Shown: positions 1 through 6,590 of the stretch, piece after piece | Layout: every line of letters begins with the position of its first letter | How positions within the stretch are numbered: position 1 is the stretch's first letter | Source: Pseudomonadota bacterium | Lineage (GTDB): Bacteria > Pseudomonadota > Alphaproteobacteria > Reyranellales > Reyranellaceae | Length of the DNA stretch: 16,184 nucleotides | Assembly (NCBI GenBank): GCA_023436825.1 | Contig: JAEZHS010000396.1 | Coordinates: 1 to 16,184 of the forward strand | Direction: 5' to 3' | Notes under the pieces: generated by a model | What the model was told of the DNA's origin: nothing | The model's database searches: none | The model's input: only the letters and a program-made list of their open reading frames with translations | Program-made: the position numbers and the translations under genes

Positions 1-65
1 AAACCCCCACGCCGCCCCCGGCGCGCGCCCCCCCCGGTCCGGAAGACGATGACATGGAACTCTAG
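1..65 (+). CDS. C-terminal end of an unknown upstream gene (partial)
   Basis: An open frame enters from the left edge in frame 3 and ends at TAG 63-65, directly abutting the ATG of the next gene at 66. The visible 20 residues are a Pro/Ala-rich stretch (TPTPPPARAPPGP) followed by an acidic end (EDDDMEL). Zero spacing to the permease gene suggests the same operon, so this could be the tail of an ATP-binding or other subunit of the transporter. No domain is visible, and the identity is not supported beyond position. The frame was chosen because it stays open to the edge and its stop touches the downstream start. Confidence 0.45.
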   Translation, partial: TPTPPPARAPPGPEDDDMEL

Positions 66-1007
66 ATGCTCGCCTTCCTCACCCAGCGGCTGCTGCAGAT
101 CATCCCGACGCTGATCCTGGTGTCGATGCTGATCTTCGGCCTACAGCAGCTCCTGCCGGGCGATCCGGCGCTGATCATGGCGGGCGAGGAGCGCGATCCC
201 GCGGTGCTGGAGGAGATCCGCCAGCAGTACCGGCTGAACGAACCGATCCCCATCCAGTATTTCTACTGGATCAAGGGCGTGCTCTCCGGGAACCTGGGCG
301 AATCGATGCGGCTCAAGGCATCAGTCGGCTCGCTGGTCGGTGAGAAGCTGCCGGTGACCCTGCAGCTCGCCGCAATGGCGATCGTGGTGGCGCTCGGCAT
401 CGGCATCCCGGCCGGCATCATCTCGGCGGTGAAGAAGGATACCGCCTGGGACTACGGCGCCAACATCTTCGCACTGTGGGGCATCAGCACGCCCAATTTC
501 TGGCTGGGCATCCTGATGATCTTCCTGTTCTCGGTGACACTGGGCTGGCTGCCGGCTTCGGGCTACGTCCGGCTCGGCGAAGACTGGCGAGCCAGCCTCG
601 CCACCACGGTGATGCCGGCCTTCGTGCTGGGCAACGCGATCGCCGCCATCCTGATGCGCCACACCCGCAGCGCCATGCTGCAGGCGATGGGAGCGGACTA
701 TGTACGCACCGCCCGAGCCAAGGGCCTCTACGAGCGCCGGGTGGTCCTGAAGCATGCGCTGCGCAACGCCATGACGCCGGTGATCACGCTGGGCGCGCTG
801 GAGTTCGGCACATTGCTCTCGGGCGCGGTGTTGACCGAACAGATCTTCACCATCCCGGGCTTCGGCAAGCTGATCGTCGATGCCGTGTTCAATCGCGACT
901 ATGCCGTGGTGCAGGGCGTCGTGCTGGTGACGGCCACGACCTACATCGTGCTCAACCTGCTGGCCGACGTGGCTTACGTGCTGGTCAATCCGAGGCTGCG
1001 CGGATGA
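66..1007 (+). CDS. ABC transporter permease, DppB/OppB type
   Basis: This is an inner-membrane permease subunit of a peptide/nickel/oligopeptide-type ABC importer (313 aa, normal for the family). The N-terminal helix lies at about residues 9-30 and is followed by the typical periplasmic segment with PGDPA at 31-35. Further helices lie at about 97-120, 133-160, 178-198, 245-258 and 282-305. The cytoplasmic EAA loop that docks on the ATPase is at about 210-231 (ADYVRTARAKGL). The C-terminal VNPRLRG is typical of DppB/OppB. The start at 66 follows the preceding stop without a gap, with a GGAA upstream as a modest ribosome site. The gene overlaps the next permease by ATGA. The substrate cannot be told from the permease; no binding protein or ATPase is inside the window. 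Confidence 0.93.
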   Translation: MLAFLTQRLLQIIPTLILVSMLIFGLQQLLPGDPALIMAGEERDPAVLEEIRQQYRLNEPIPIQYFYWIKGVLSGNLGESMRLKASVGSLVGEKLPVTLQLAAMAIVVALGIGIPAGIISAVKKDTAWDYGANIFALWGISTPNFWLGILMIFLFSVTLGWLPASGYVRLGEDWRASLATTVMPAFVLGNAIAAILMRHTRSAMLQAMGADYVRTARAKGLYERRVVLKHALRNAMTPVITLGALEFGTLLSGAVLTEQIFTIPGFGKLIVDAVFNRDYAVVQGVVLVTATTYIVLNLLADVAYVLVNPRLRG

Positions 1008-1888
1008 CGACCACCGCCCTTCCCGACGTCACCGTCGCCGATGCCGGCGAGGAGAACCCGTGGGCGCGTGCCTGGCGGCGTCTGAAGCGCCGCAAAGGCG
1101 CCATGGTGGGTCTGGCCGTCGTGGTGCTGCTCGTGCTGGTGGCGATCCTTGCCCCCTGGGTAGCGCCCTACGATCCCACCGCGACGAGCTGGAGCCTGGT
1201 GCGCAAGGCGCCCTCGTGGGCCCACTGGATGGGCACCGACGAGGTCGGCCGCGACGTGCTGAGCCGGGTGATCTGGGGGGCTCGCGCCTCGCTCAGCGCC
1301 GGCCTGGTGTCGGTCGGCATTGCGCTCGGCGTCGGCGTGCCGCTCGGCCTGCTGGCCGGCTATGCCGGCGGCTGGATCGACTCCGTGCTGTCGCGCATCG
1401 TCGATGCCATGCTCGCCGTGCCGTTCCTGATCCTGGCGATCGCGCTGGCCGCCTTCCTCGGCCCCAGCCTGACCAACGCCATGATCGCGATCGGCGTCAC
1501 CGCCACGCCGATCTTCGTGCGCCTGACGCGCGGCCAGACGCTGGCCGCCAAGGTCGAGGACTATGTCGAGGCGGCACGCGCCGTCGGCAATCCGCACTGG
1601 CGAATCGCGCTGCGCCATGTCCTGCCCAACATCGTGCCGCCGCTCCTGGTGCAGGCCTCGCTCGCCATCGCCGGCGCCATCATCGCCGAGGCGGCGCTCT
1701 CGTTCCTCGGGCTCGGCCAGCAGCCGCCGGCACCGTCCTGGGGCAGCATGCTGAATTCGGCCCAGCGCTTCATCGCCCAGGCGCCGTGGATGGCCTTCTG
1801 GCCGGGCTTCGCGATCTTCTTCGCCGTGCTGTCGTTCAACCTTTTAGGCGACGGCCTGCGCGACGCACTCGATCCACGGCATAAATAA
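1004..1888 (+). CDS. ABC transporter permease, DppC/OppC type
   Basis: This is the second inner-membrane permease of the importer, 294 aa. The ATG at 1004 overlaps the stop of the first permease (ATGA), and GAGG lies about 8 nt upstream, so translation is probably coupled. The family N-terminal domain is present: a basic cytoplasmic start (RRLKRRKGA, 25-33), a helix at 34-53, and the signature HWMGTDEVGRDVLSR at 74-88. Core helices lie at about 97-120, 137-152, 157-172, 214-236 and 262-282. The EAA loop is at about 186-209 (EDYVEAARAVG...HVLPN). LSFLGLG (232-238) and LGDGLRDALDPR (281-292) are classical DppC/OppC landmarks. It would pair with the upstream permease to form the heterodimeric channel. 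Transcription probably ends at the palindrome 7 nt downstream. Confidence 0.94.
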   Translation: MTTTALPDVTVADAGEENPWARAWRRLKRRKGAMVGLAVVVLLVLVAILAPWVAPYDPTATSWSLVRKAPSWAHWMGTDEVGRDVLSRVIWGARASLSAGLVSVGIALGVGVPLGLLAGYAGGWIDSVLSRIVDAMLAVPFLILAIALAAFLGPSLTNAMIAIGVTATPIFVRLTRGQTLAAKVEDYVEAARAVGNPHWRIALRHVLPNIVPPLLVQASLAIAGAIIAEAALSFLGLGQQPPAPSWGSMLNSAQRFIAQAPWMAFWPGFAIFFAVLSFNLLGDGLRDALDPRHK

Positions 1889-1894
1889 GAGTCA

Positions 1895-1923
1895 TGTTCC
1901 TCTCCCCTTGAGGGAGAGGAACA
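1895..1923. terminator. Palindromic stem-loop between convergent genes, copy 1
   Basis: A perfect 12-bp stem is formed by TGTTCCTCTCCC (1895-1906) and GGGAGAGGAACA (1912-1923) around the loop CTTGA. It lies 6 nt after the permease stop and 11 nt from the stop of the small gene on the other strand. There is no T-run, so a role as bidirectional terminator or mRNA 3' end protector is inferred from position and stability. A near-identical element sits at 6121-6152, which points to a dispersed palindromic repeat family. Confidence 0.7.
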
Positions 1924-1934
1924 CGAGAAGATGA

Positions 1935-2189
1935 TCAGTTCGGCAGGCTGGTATCGACGTCGTCGAACGCCGCGACGCCCGATGTGAGCGTCGTCGCCCG
2001 TTCCTCGACGAGGAGCTGGGTCACGGCGAGGAAATGCACCAGTTCGCTGTCTTCCAGCCGCTCGGCCTGCTCGATCAGCTCGCGCACGCCGTGCCACACG
2101 CGGAACAGCGCCGCTGCCTTCTTCTTCCCGGACAATGGCTGGCGGCCACGACGCCGCCGAACATTGGGTTCAAGGACGATCTCGACCAA
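1935..2189 (-). CDS. Small hypothetical protein, 84 aa
   Basis: Not recognised. The protein is soluble and helical-looking, with a very basic N-terminal part (RRRRGRQPLSGKKK, residues 11-24). A charged helical stretch follows at about 28-66 (VWHGVRELIEQAERLEDSELVHFLAVTQLLVEE, cited in part), then a short acidic tail. No cysteines, signal peptide or membrane segment are visible. The only reasonable start is a TTG at 2189, preceded by an AGGGGGG ribosome site about 6 nt upstream; no ATG or GTG is available in frame after the preceding stop. The gene runs convergent to the ABC permease and follows the GNAT operon on the same strand after a 208-nt gap that contains an inverted repeat. The basic patch would suit nucleic acid or partner binding, but that is a guess. 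Confidence 0.6.
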   Translation of the reverse strand: MVEIVLEPNVRRRRGRQPLSGKKKAAALFRVWHGVRELIEQAERLEDSELVHFLAVTQLLVEERATTLTSGVAAFDDVDTSLPN

Positions 2190-2214
2190 CTCACCCCCCT
2201 GTTTTACACCGCCG

Positions 2215-2248
2215 CACCCGTCCGCCGACCTTCACCGGCGAACGGGTG
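2215..2248. repeat. Inverted repeat between the GNAT operon and the small gene
   Basis: Arms CACCCGTCCGCCG (2215-2227) and CGGCGAACGGGTG (2236-2248) pair over 12 of 13 positions around an 8-nt loop. The element lies 26 nt upstream of the TTG start of the small minus-strand gene and about 150 nt after the GNAT operon. No T-run follows on either strand. It may be a factor-assisted terminator for the operon, or a leader structure or operator for the small gene. The rest of 2190-2397 shows nothing clear. Confidence 0.5.
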
Positions 2249-2397
2249 GGCACAAAAGGTGTCGTGCCGCCCCAACTGGACCGCCGGCCGGCCGTTTCTC
2301 CCCCGAGCAACGGCATGACAGTCCGGCAATCCTACACGACACGCAGAGGAAGTGTACCGAAAGCATATCCCGCCTGGCCGGACGGGACGCCCCCTCC

Positions 2398-2961
2398 TCA
2401 GTTGGACGCGGTGCCCAGCGGCAGGCCCGAGGCATCGAGCTGGCCCTCGCGGCGCAGCACCACGGATTCCGGCGCTTCGACCTCGGGCAGCGGCTTGCTG
2501 GGATCGACCGCCCGAACGACCGCCACGATGCGCTTGTTGCCCGAGTTCGCATCCTCGGCCACCAGCCGGCGCCAACCCTGCTTTTCCCAGTACTTGACGT
2601 TGGCCGGCAGGACCTGGGCGTAGAGCATGTTGCAGCCGCGGCCCTCGGCCAGCTTGCGGGCTCGCTCGAGCAGGAGCTGCCCGATATTGTGGCCGCGGAA
2701 ACGCTGGATGACGGCCAGCCGCTCGGGCATGGCGAACGACTGGAACCAGCGTACCCTGAGCGCGCCCACCGGCTCGTCGCCGACGGAGGCGATGATATGG
2801 GTGGCGCCGAAATCGTGGCCGTCGAACTCCTCGGAATACGGTACGTCCAACTCACCGATGAAGCAGGCAGCGCGCACCGCGAAGGCCTGCAACGAATCTT
2901 CCATGCGGATTGCGAGCTTGGTGGTGACCGTTTCGCCACCAATGGATTGCGTAATGCTCAT
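2398..2961 (-). CDS. GNAT-family N-acyltransferase (paralogue 1)
   Basis: This is a predicted acyl-CoA-dependent N-acyltransferase of the GNAT fold, 187 aa. The fold appears in order: an N-terminal helix with FIGE (34-37), the conserved block PYSEEFDGHDFGATHII (41-57), strands GALRVRWF (66-73), the acyl-CoA loop region RFRGHNIGQLLLERA (87-101), and a late strand with YAQVLP...YWEKQGWRRL (114-133). The loop is R-x-x-G-x-N rather than the usual R-x-x-G-x-G/A. The tail after about 155 is Pro/Glu-rich and unassigned. The ATG at 2961 is chosen because GAGGGGG lies about 9 nt upstream; the longer frame to 3000 would overlap the previous gene. The spacing to the upstream GNAT gene is 14 nt, so they share an operon. 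The DG.D..A.HI block recalls predicted N-acyltransferases of the ElaA/YjcF sort. The substrate is unknown. Confidence 0.82.
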   Translation of the reverse strand: MSITQSIGGETVTTKLAIRMEDSLQAFAVRAACFIGELDVPYSEEFDGHDFGATHIIASVGDEPVGALRVRWFQSFAMPERLAVIQRFRGHNIGQLLLERARKLAEGRGCNMLYAQVLPANVKYWEKQGWRRLVAEDANSGNKRIVAVVRAVDPSKPLPEVEAPESVVLRREGQLDASGLPLGTASN

Positions 2962-2975
2962 TGTCTGTGTCCCCC

Positions 2976-3602
2976 TCAATTCGCGCGACGTTCGGTCCAT
3001 TCTGCATGTGGATTGGAAGCCCCCCGATCCATCGACTGCTCCAGGATCCCCGGCATGTCGAGCTGGTCTTCAGGACGGTTCAGCACCATCGGATCGGTAA
3101 CAACGGTCGGCCGGGTCTTTTCGTCGACCTCGATGTCGCAAGCGTAGGCTCCGTATTCGTGATCGGAGAAGTGGAAGGGCTTCACATCGACCTTGTGGAA
3201 GCCGCCGCGCTCGAATATCGGCCACAGCCGACGCTGACCATGCAGATATGCCTTGGTGTAGCCCTTCTTGCGACCGAGCTCGATAGCCCAGCGCAGGAGC
3301 GGCAGGAAGAGGCCCATCGAGCGGTAGCGCTTGAGAACGACGGCGCGTTCGAGCTTGATGAAGGTCGCGAACCAGCGCACGCGCAGCGACGCCGCAGGCT
3401 CGCCGTCGACGTACACGATGATGTGGCTCGCGGTGTAGTCGTTGCCGTCATACTCTTCGTGGTATGGGCAGTGCTGTTCGCCCATATAGACGGCAGCGCG
3501 CAGCATGTAGCACTGCATCAGTTCATCGGATGTCGATGCCACCTTCATAGTCACGACAGGATGGTTCGACATGGCCATCCTGGCAGTTTGAGATTCTGTC
3601 AT
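2976..3602 (-). CDS. GNAT-family N-acyltransferase (paralogue 2)
   Basis: This 208-aa protein is clearly related to the next gene downstream: within residues 41-78 here and 36-73 there, 22 of 38 positions match, including PY.EE.DG.D..A.HII and LRVRWF. The GNAT strands and helices follow in the same order, but the acyl-CoA loop is degraded (KRYRSMGLFLPLL, 91-103). The canonical R-x-x-G-x-G is missing, so its donor or activity may differ. A C-terminal extension (about 155-208) has no visible domain. ATG 3602 lies 1 nt after the stop of the membrane nucleotidyltransferase gene, with GAGGGGG inside that gene's end as ribosome site, so the two are probably translationally coupled. It could be an active acyltransferase or a non-catalytic partner of its paralogue; the sequence alone does not decide. 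Confidence 0.8.
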   Translation of the reverse strand: MTESQTARMAMSNHPVVTMKVASTSDELMQCYMLRAAVYMGEQHCPYHEEYDGNDYTASHIIVYVDGEPAASLRVRWFATFIKLERAVVLKRYRSMGLFLPLLRWAIELGRKKGYTKAYLHGQRRLWPIFERGGFHKVDVKPFHFSDHEYGAYACDIEVDEKTRPTVVTDPMVLNRPEDQLDMPGILEQSMDRGASNPHAEWTERRAN

Positions 3603-3603
3603 G

Positions 3604-4899
3604 CTAAGCCCCCTCGGTCAGTACTCCGTTGTCGTTCCGAAAGCGCCGGCCCCCAGCCGTCACAACCGGACGATTTTCTGTCAGTTGCTCTAGAACGTCG
3701 GTCACCACCCCCGACGTCATGCCCTTCGCACCCTTGCGGATCGCCGTCGCCGACACGCCGTCGCGACGCAGGATGCGCCACGGATAGATCCATCCGCTCT
3801 CGTCGCAGATCTGCCGTATCCACATGCCGCCGAAGTCGGTGCCGTGCAGGCAATGCAATCGCACACCGGGATTGCGCCGCTTGATCTCGGCGACCACGCC
3901 GTGGAAGCCCTTGGTGTCGTAGATCTCGCGATAGAAGGCGAGTTCCACCTTGTCGCCCAGCCCTGCCTCGGCGACCGCAAGCTCGATCAGCGCCTGACGC
4001 GTGTCGGGCGGAAGGAACATGTTGCCGGTCGGCAGGTAGTCGACGTTCACGTCGGCCTTGTCCGTGGTCTCGTAGATCTGGAAGCCGTTCTCCAGCCGGC
4101 CGACCCGGAGCTGGCCCTTGCGAAACGCATCGGCATGCAGGCGCGGGATCAGCGTCGGATGGATGATCACCTTGTCCAGCCCGCGCTCGGCGATGGCGCG
4201 CCGCACGATCGTGAGATGGGTGTTGTGGAAGGGGTTGAACGTGCCGAAAAACACACCGATCCCGCCCTTCGGCGCCGCCACCGACCGGATGTCCGACAGA
4301 AGCCCCACGCCGAACAGCACCGCCCCGAGGCCGAAGCCGAGCATGAGGAATGCCTCGCGCACGAAGGGCAGGCCCGCCGTGCCGAGCGCGGTCAGCACGA
4401 TGACGAACGACAGGCCGATCTGAACGTTTCGGTTGGCGTCGCCCACGCCGCGCGCAAACAGGTAGAGCGCAAGATACTGGATACCCTGGGAGGCCAGCGA
4501 CGTGACGAGCGCGGCAGACGCAAAACCGCCCACCGACGCGATGCCGCCGCGGTCCAGAGCCCCACCCCACGTCATGATCCCGAATGCCGCCAGGTTGAAT
4601 GCGTACTGGGGGATGAACCTCCCCAGCCGGCCAGCGGTAACGAAGCCGAACCGGTTGTTGGCCCACAGTTCGGCCTTGTTGCTGAGCTTGGCGTAGCTCG
4701 GGATGAAGATCCCGATAAAGACTGACACGCCGATCAGCGCGGCGTTAGTCCCGCTGCTATGCGCGTACGCATAGCTCAAATAGAAAAGCAGGCCCGTAAA
4801 CGCCGCCATGCGCGTCGACGGGCTGCGCACGTAACGGGCGAACTTGCCGGCAAACGCCGACAACGTCGTCGATTTCCTGTCCGAGTCGATGGCGGCCAC
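3604..4899 (-). CDS. Membrane-anchored NadD-like nucleotidyltransferase
   Basis: This two-part protein has 431 aa. Residues 1-30 are polar. Residues 31-205 are a membrane region with about six helices (roughly 32-49, 52-69, 96-113, 122-148, 160-178, 183-201). Residues 212-395 resemble the HIGH-type nucleotidyltransferase fold of NadD/NMNAT/CoaD enzymes. GVFFGTFNPFHNTHL (215-229) carries the nucleotide-binding motif, with His225 and His228 in an HNTH form instead of HxGH. HGTDFGG (352-358) stands where NadD has its GxD segment. VSATAIRKG (382-390) is the C-terminal (S/T)-x-x-R motif. Such enzymes join NTP to a phosphorylated small molecule; the substrate here is unknown. The start is GTG 4899 with AGGG about 7 nt upstream; Met31 (at 4809) is an alternative but would sit at the first helix. 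It is the first gene of an operon with two GNAT genes. Confidence 0.75.
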   Translation of the reverse strand: MAAIDSDRKSTTLSAFAGKFARYVRSPSTRMAAFTGLLFYLSYAYAHSSGTNAALIGVSVFIGIFIPSYAKLSNKAELWANNRFGFVTAGRLGRFIPQYAFNLAAFGIMTWGGALDRGGIASVGGFASAALVTSLASQGIQYLALYLFARGVGDANRNVQIGLSFVIVLTALGTAGLPFVREAFLMLGFGLGAVLFGVGLLSDIRSVAAPKGGIGVFFGTFNPFHNTHLTIVRRAIAERGLDKVIIHPTLIPRLHADAFRKGQLRVGRLENGFQIYETTDKADVNVDYLPTGNMFLPPDTRQALIELAVAEAGLGDKVELAFYREIYDTKGFHGVVAEIKRRNPGVRLHCLHGTDFGGMWIRQICDESGWIYPWRILRRDGVSATAIRKGAKGMTSGVVTDVLEQLTENRPVVTAGGRRFRNDNGVLTEGA

Positions 4900-5149
4900 C
4901 CGAGCACCCTAGCCTCGTTACTACGCGTCAATCGGCCCACAAATCGCGGGCAAATCACGGATTGATTGACTAACGAATACGAGAGCTAGATTACGCAGTA
5001 GTCGTCTATGGCGAGGTGGCGAAAAAACTGCCTAATGCCCTATAATCGAGACAGAAACCGACATTTCCTCAATAATGGTGTTAAGATAAACCACGCGGTT
5101 TCTTTCAAGTAAACTTCAGTCCGGCACCCATATTGTATCGATTGTTACG
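4900..5149. promoter_or_regulatory. Divergent intergenic control region, AT-richer than its surroundings
   Basis: These 250 bp separate the nucleotidyltransferase operon (-) from the LysR gene (+). Base composition is visibly more AT-rich than the coding DNA. No ORF of note was found. A TATAAT hexamer lies at 5041-5046 on the plus strand. Two dyads of the type LysR proteins may bind are visible: TCAAGT/ACTTCA (5105-5118, one mismatch) and ATCG-N7-CGAT (5137-5151), which overlaps the LysR start codon. The sites are candidates from inspection only. Confidence 0.5.
5041..5046 (+). promoter_or_regulatory. Candidate -10 hexamer for the LysR gene
   Basis: A perfect TATAAT lies 104 nt upstream of the LysR ATG. 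No good TTGACA-like -35 is seen at 16-18 nt upstream, where the sequence is GGCGAA or GAAAAA, so the promoter would need an activator or may be a chance match in AT-rich DNA. Confidence 0.35.
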
Positions 5150-6109
5150 ATGGTCACGACACCCCCGCACAAGAGCAAGGTCCCGAACATTCTCGGAGAC
5201 TGGGACGATGTACGTTTTTTCTTAGCGGTTGCAAAAACCGGCAGCTTTAGCGCTGCTGCAACGCAACTTAACACCAAACAGACCACAGTCGGCCGGCGCA
5301 TCCAGGCGCTCGAGCGCCGGCTCGGCGCCAAGCTGTTCGACCGCCATCGCCACGGCATGGAGGTGACGCCGGCGGCCCGCGGGGTGCTGGTGCAGGCCGA
5401 GTCGATGATGACGAACGCCACGTCGATCGAGCGTCATCTCGCCGGCCTGGACCGCGAGATGGCCGGCATCGTGCGCATAGCCGCCACGGAAGGCATAGCG
5501 GCCAATTGGCTGGTGGCCCGGCTCGGCCAGCTGCGCCGCACGCATCCAGATATTGTCGTGCAGGTGATCGCAAGCGACCAGGTGCTCGACCTTGCCACGC
5601 GCCAGGCCGATCTCGCCATCCGCTTCTTCCGGCCGACGTCCAACCAGCTCGTCGCCGCACGCGTCGGCCAGGTCAACTTCTCGATCTTCGCCGCACCGTC
5701 CTACATCGAGCGCTATGGCCTGCCGCAGGACACTGACGATCTGCGGAACCATCACATCGTCGACCACACGACGCTGCACAGCCTGGCGGCGATGAAGCCG
5801 TGGAGCGAGATGGTCGAGCGCAGCACGTCGGTCGTGCTGCGCACCAACTCGTCCTACGCTGCCGTCGAAGCAGTCAAAGTCGGCTACGGCGTCTCCGTGT
5901 TTCCCGACTACGTCACCAAATCGTCGAACCTCGTCGCCGCCCCGATCGATCTCAAGATCGTTCGCGACATCTGGCTGGTGAGCCACGAGGAAACCAACAA
6001 GGGCGCCCGCATCCGGACGGTGATCGACTACGTGCGCGAGCAGTTCCGCCAGGACGAGCGCGAGTGGTTCTCGAGCACGGTGCGCGGCACGCCGATGGCG
6101 GCGGCCTGA
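5150..6109 (+). CDS. LysR-type transcriptional regulator
   Basis: This is a DNA-binding regulator of the LysR family, 319 aa (typical about 300). The winged helix-turn-helix lies at about residues 18-76: DVRFFLAVAKTGSFSAAA followed by TTVGRRIQALERRLGAKLF, ending in GMEVTPAARG. A linker helix runs to about 100. The effector-binding domain then follows, starting near IVRIAATEG and including LATRQADLAIRF and VKVGYGVSVFP. The ATG at 5150 lacks a clear ribosome site, but no better in-frame start exists before the helix-turn-helix. Transcribed divergently from the nucleotidyltransferase-GNAT operon, it follows the classical LysR layout in which the regulator controls its neighbour and itself from the shared spacer. 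The inducer is unknown. The gene ends 11 nt before the palindrome at 6121. Confidence 0.93.
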   Translation: MVTTPPHKSKVPNILGDWDDVRFFLAVAKTGSFSAAATQLNTKQTTVGRRIQALERRLGAKLFDRHRHGMEVTPAARGVLVQAESMMTNATSIERHLAGLDREMAGIVRIAATEGIAANWLVARLGQLRRTHPDIVVQVIASDQVLDLATRQADLAIRFFRPTSNQLVAARVGQVNFSIFAAPSYIERYGLPQDTDDLRNHHIVDHTTLHSLAAMKPWSEMVERSTSVVLRTNSSYAAVEAVKVGYGVSVFPDYVTKSSNLVAAPIDLKIVRDIWLVSHEETNKGARIRTVIDYVREQFRQDEREWFSSTVRGTPMAAA

Positions 6110-6120
6110 GGCTCTTCCTT

Positions 6121-6152
6121 ATGCTCCTTTCCCCCTTGGGGGAGAGGAGCAT
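6121..6152. terminator. Palindromic stem-loop between convergent genes, copy 2
   Basis: Arms 6121-6135 and 6138-6152 form a 15-bp stem (ATGCTCCTTTCCCCC with GGGGGAGAGGAGCAT) with a single G-U pair and an almost closed TT loop. It lies 11 nt after the LysR stop and 3 nt from the stop of the HIT gene on the other strand. It shares the TCCTYTCCCC...GGGAGAGGA core with 1895-1923. A bidirectional terminator or mRNA-end stabiliser is the likely role. Confidence 0.7.
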
Positions 6153-6155
6153 GAG

Positions 6156-6581
6156 CTACAAAACGGCCTTCAGCCGCTTGTAGATCGCCTCGATCTCGGC
6201 CTTGTCGCCGGGCTTGTATTCCCAGTTCAAAGCGACGCCATCGTCGGGCTGGCGCGGCATGATGTGGATATGGAGATGCGGCACGCTCTGGCCGGCGCCG
6301 GGGCCGTTGGCCTGCAAGAGGTTCACGCCGTTGGGCCTGAGCTCGCTGATCACCGCCTTGGCGACCTTCTGCGCGGTCGCGGCGACGGCGCCCAGCACAT
6401 CGGTCGGGATGACGTCGACCGTGGGCCAATGCCCCTTGGCAACGGAAAGCGAATGGCCCGGGTTCACCGGGTTGATGTCCATGAAGGCAATGGTCTTGTC
6501 GTCTTCCAGGAGCTTGTAGCTCGGGATCTGGCCCGCAACGATCTTGCAGAAGATACAGTTGGCATCGGTCGGATGGCTCAT
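6156..6581 (-). CDS. HIT-family (histidine triad) nucleotide hydrolase
   Basis: This 141-aa protein is the right size for the Hint branch. It begins with CIFCKIVAGQIP (9-20), whose Cys pair is common in bacterial Hint proteins and often part of a zinc site. DINPVNPGHSL (35-45) follows. The catalytic triad PHLHIHIMPR is at 101-110, with His102, His104 and His106. Family members hydrolyse purine nucleoside phosphoramidates or acyl-adenylates; which one applies here is not visible. The ATG at 6581 has GAGGGG 6 nt upstream. It is the last gene of the glyQ operon, 9 nt after the meaB-like gene. Hint enzymes can act on aminoacyl-adenylates leaked by tRNA synthetases, so its place behind glyQS is suggestive, but that is inference. 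Confidence 0.92.
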   Translation of the reverse strand: MSHPTDANCIFCKIVAGQIPSYKLLEDDKTIAFMDINPVNPGHSLSVAKGHWPTVDVIPTDVLGAVAATAQKVAKAVISELRPNGVNLLQANGPGAGQSVPHLHIHIMPRQPDDGVALNWEYKPGDKAEIEAIYKRLKAVL

Positions 6582-6590
6582 CGTTTCCCC

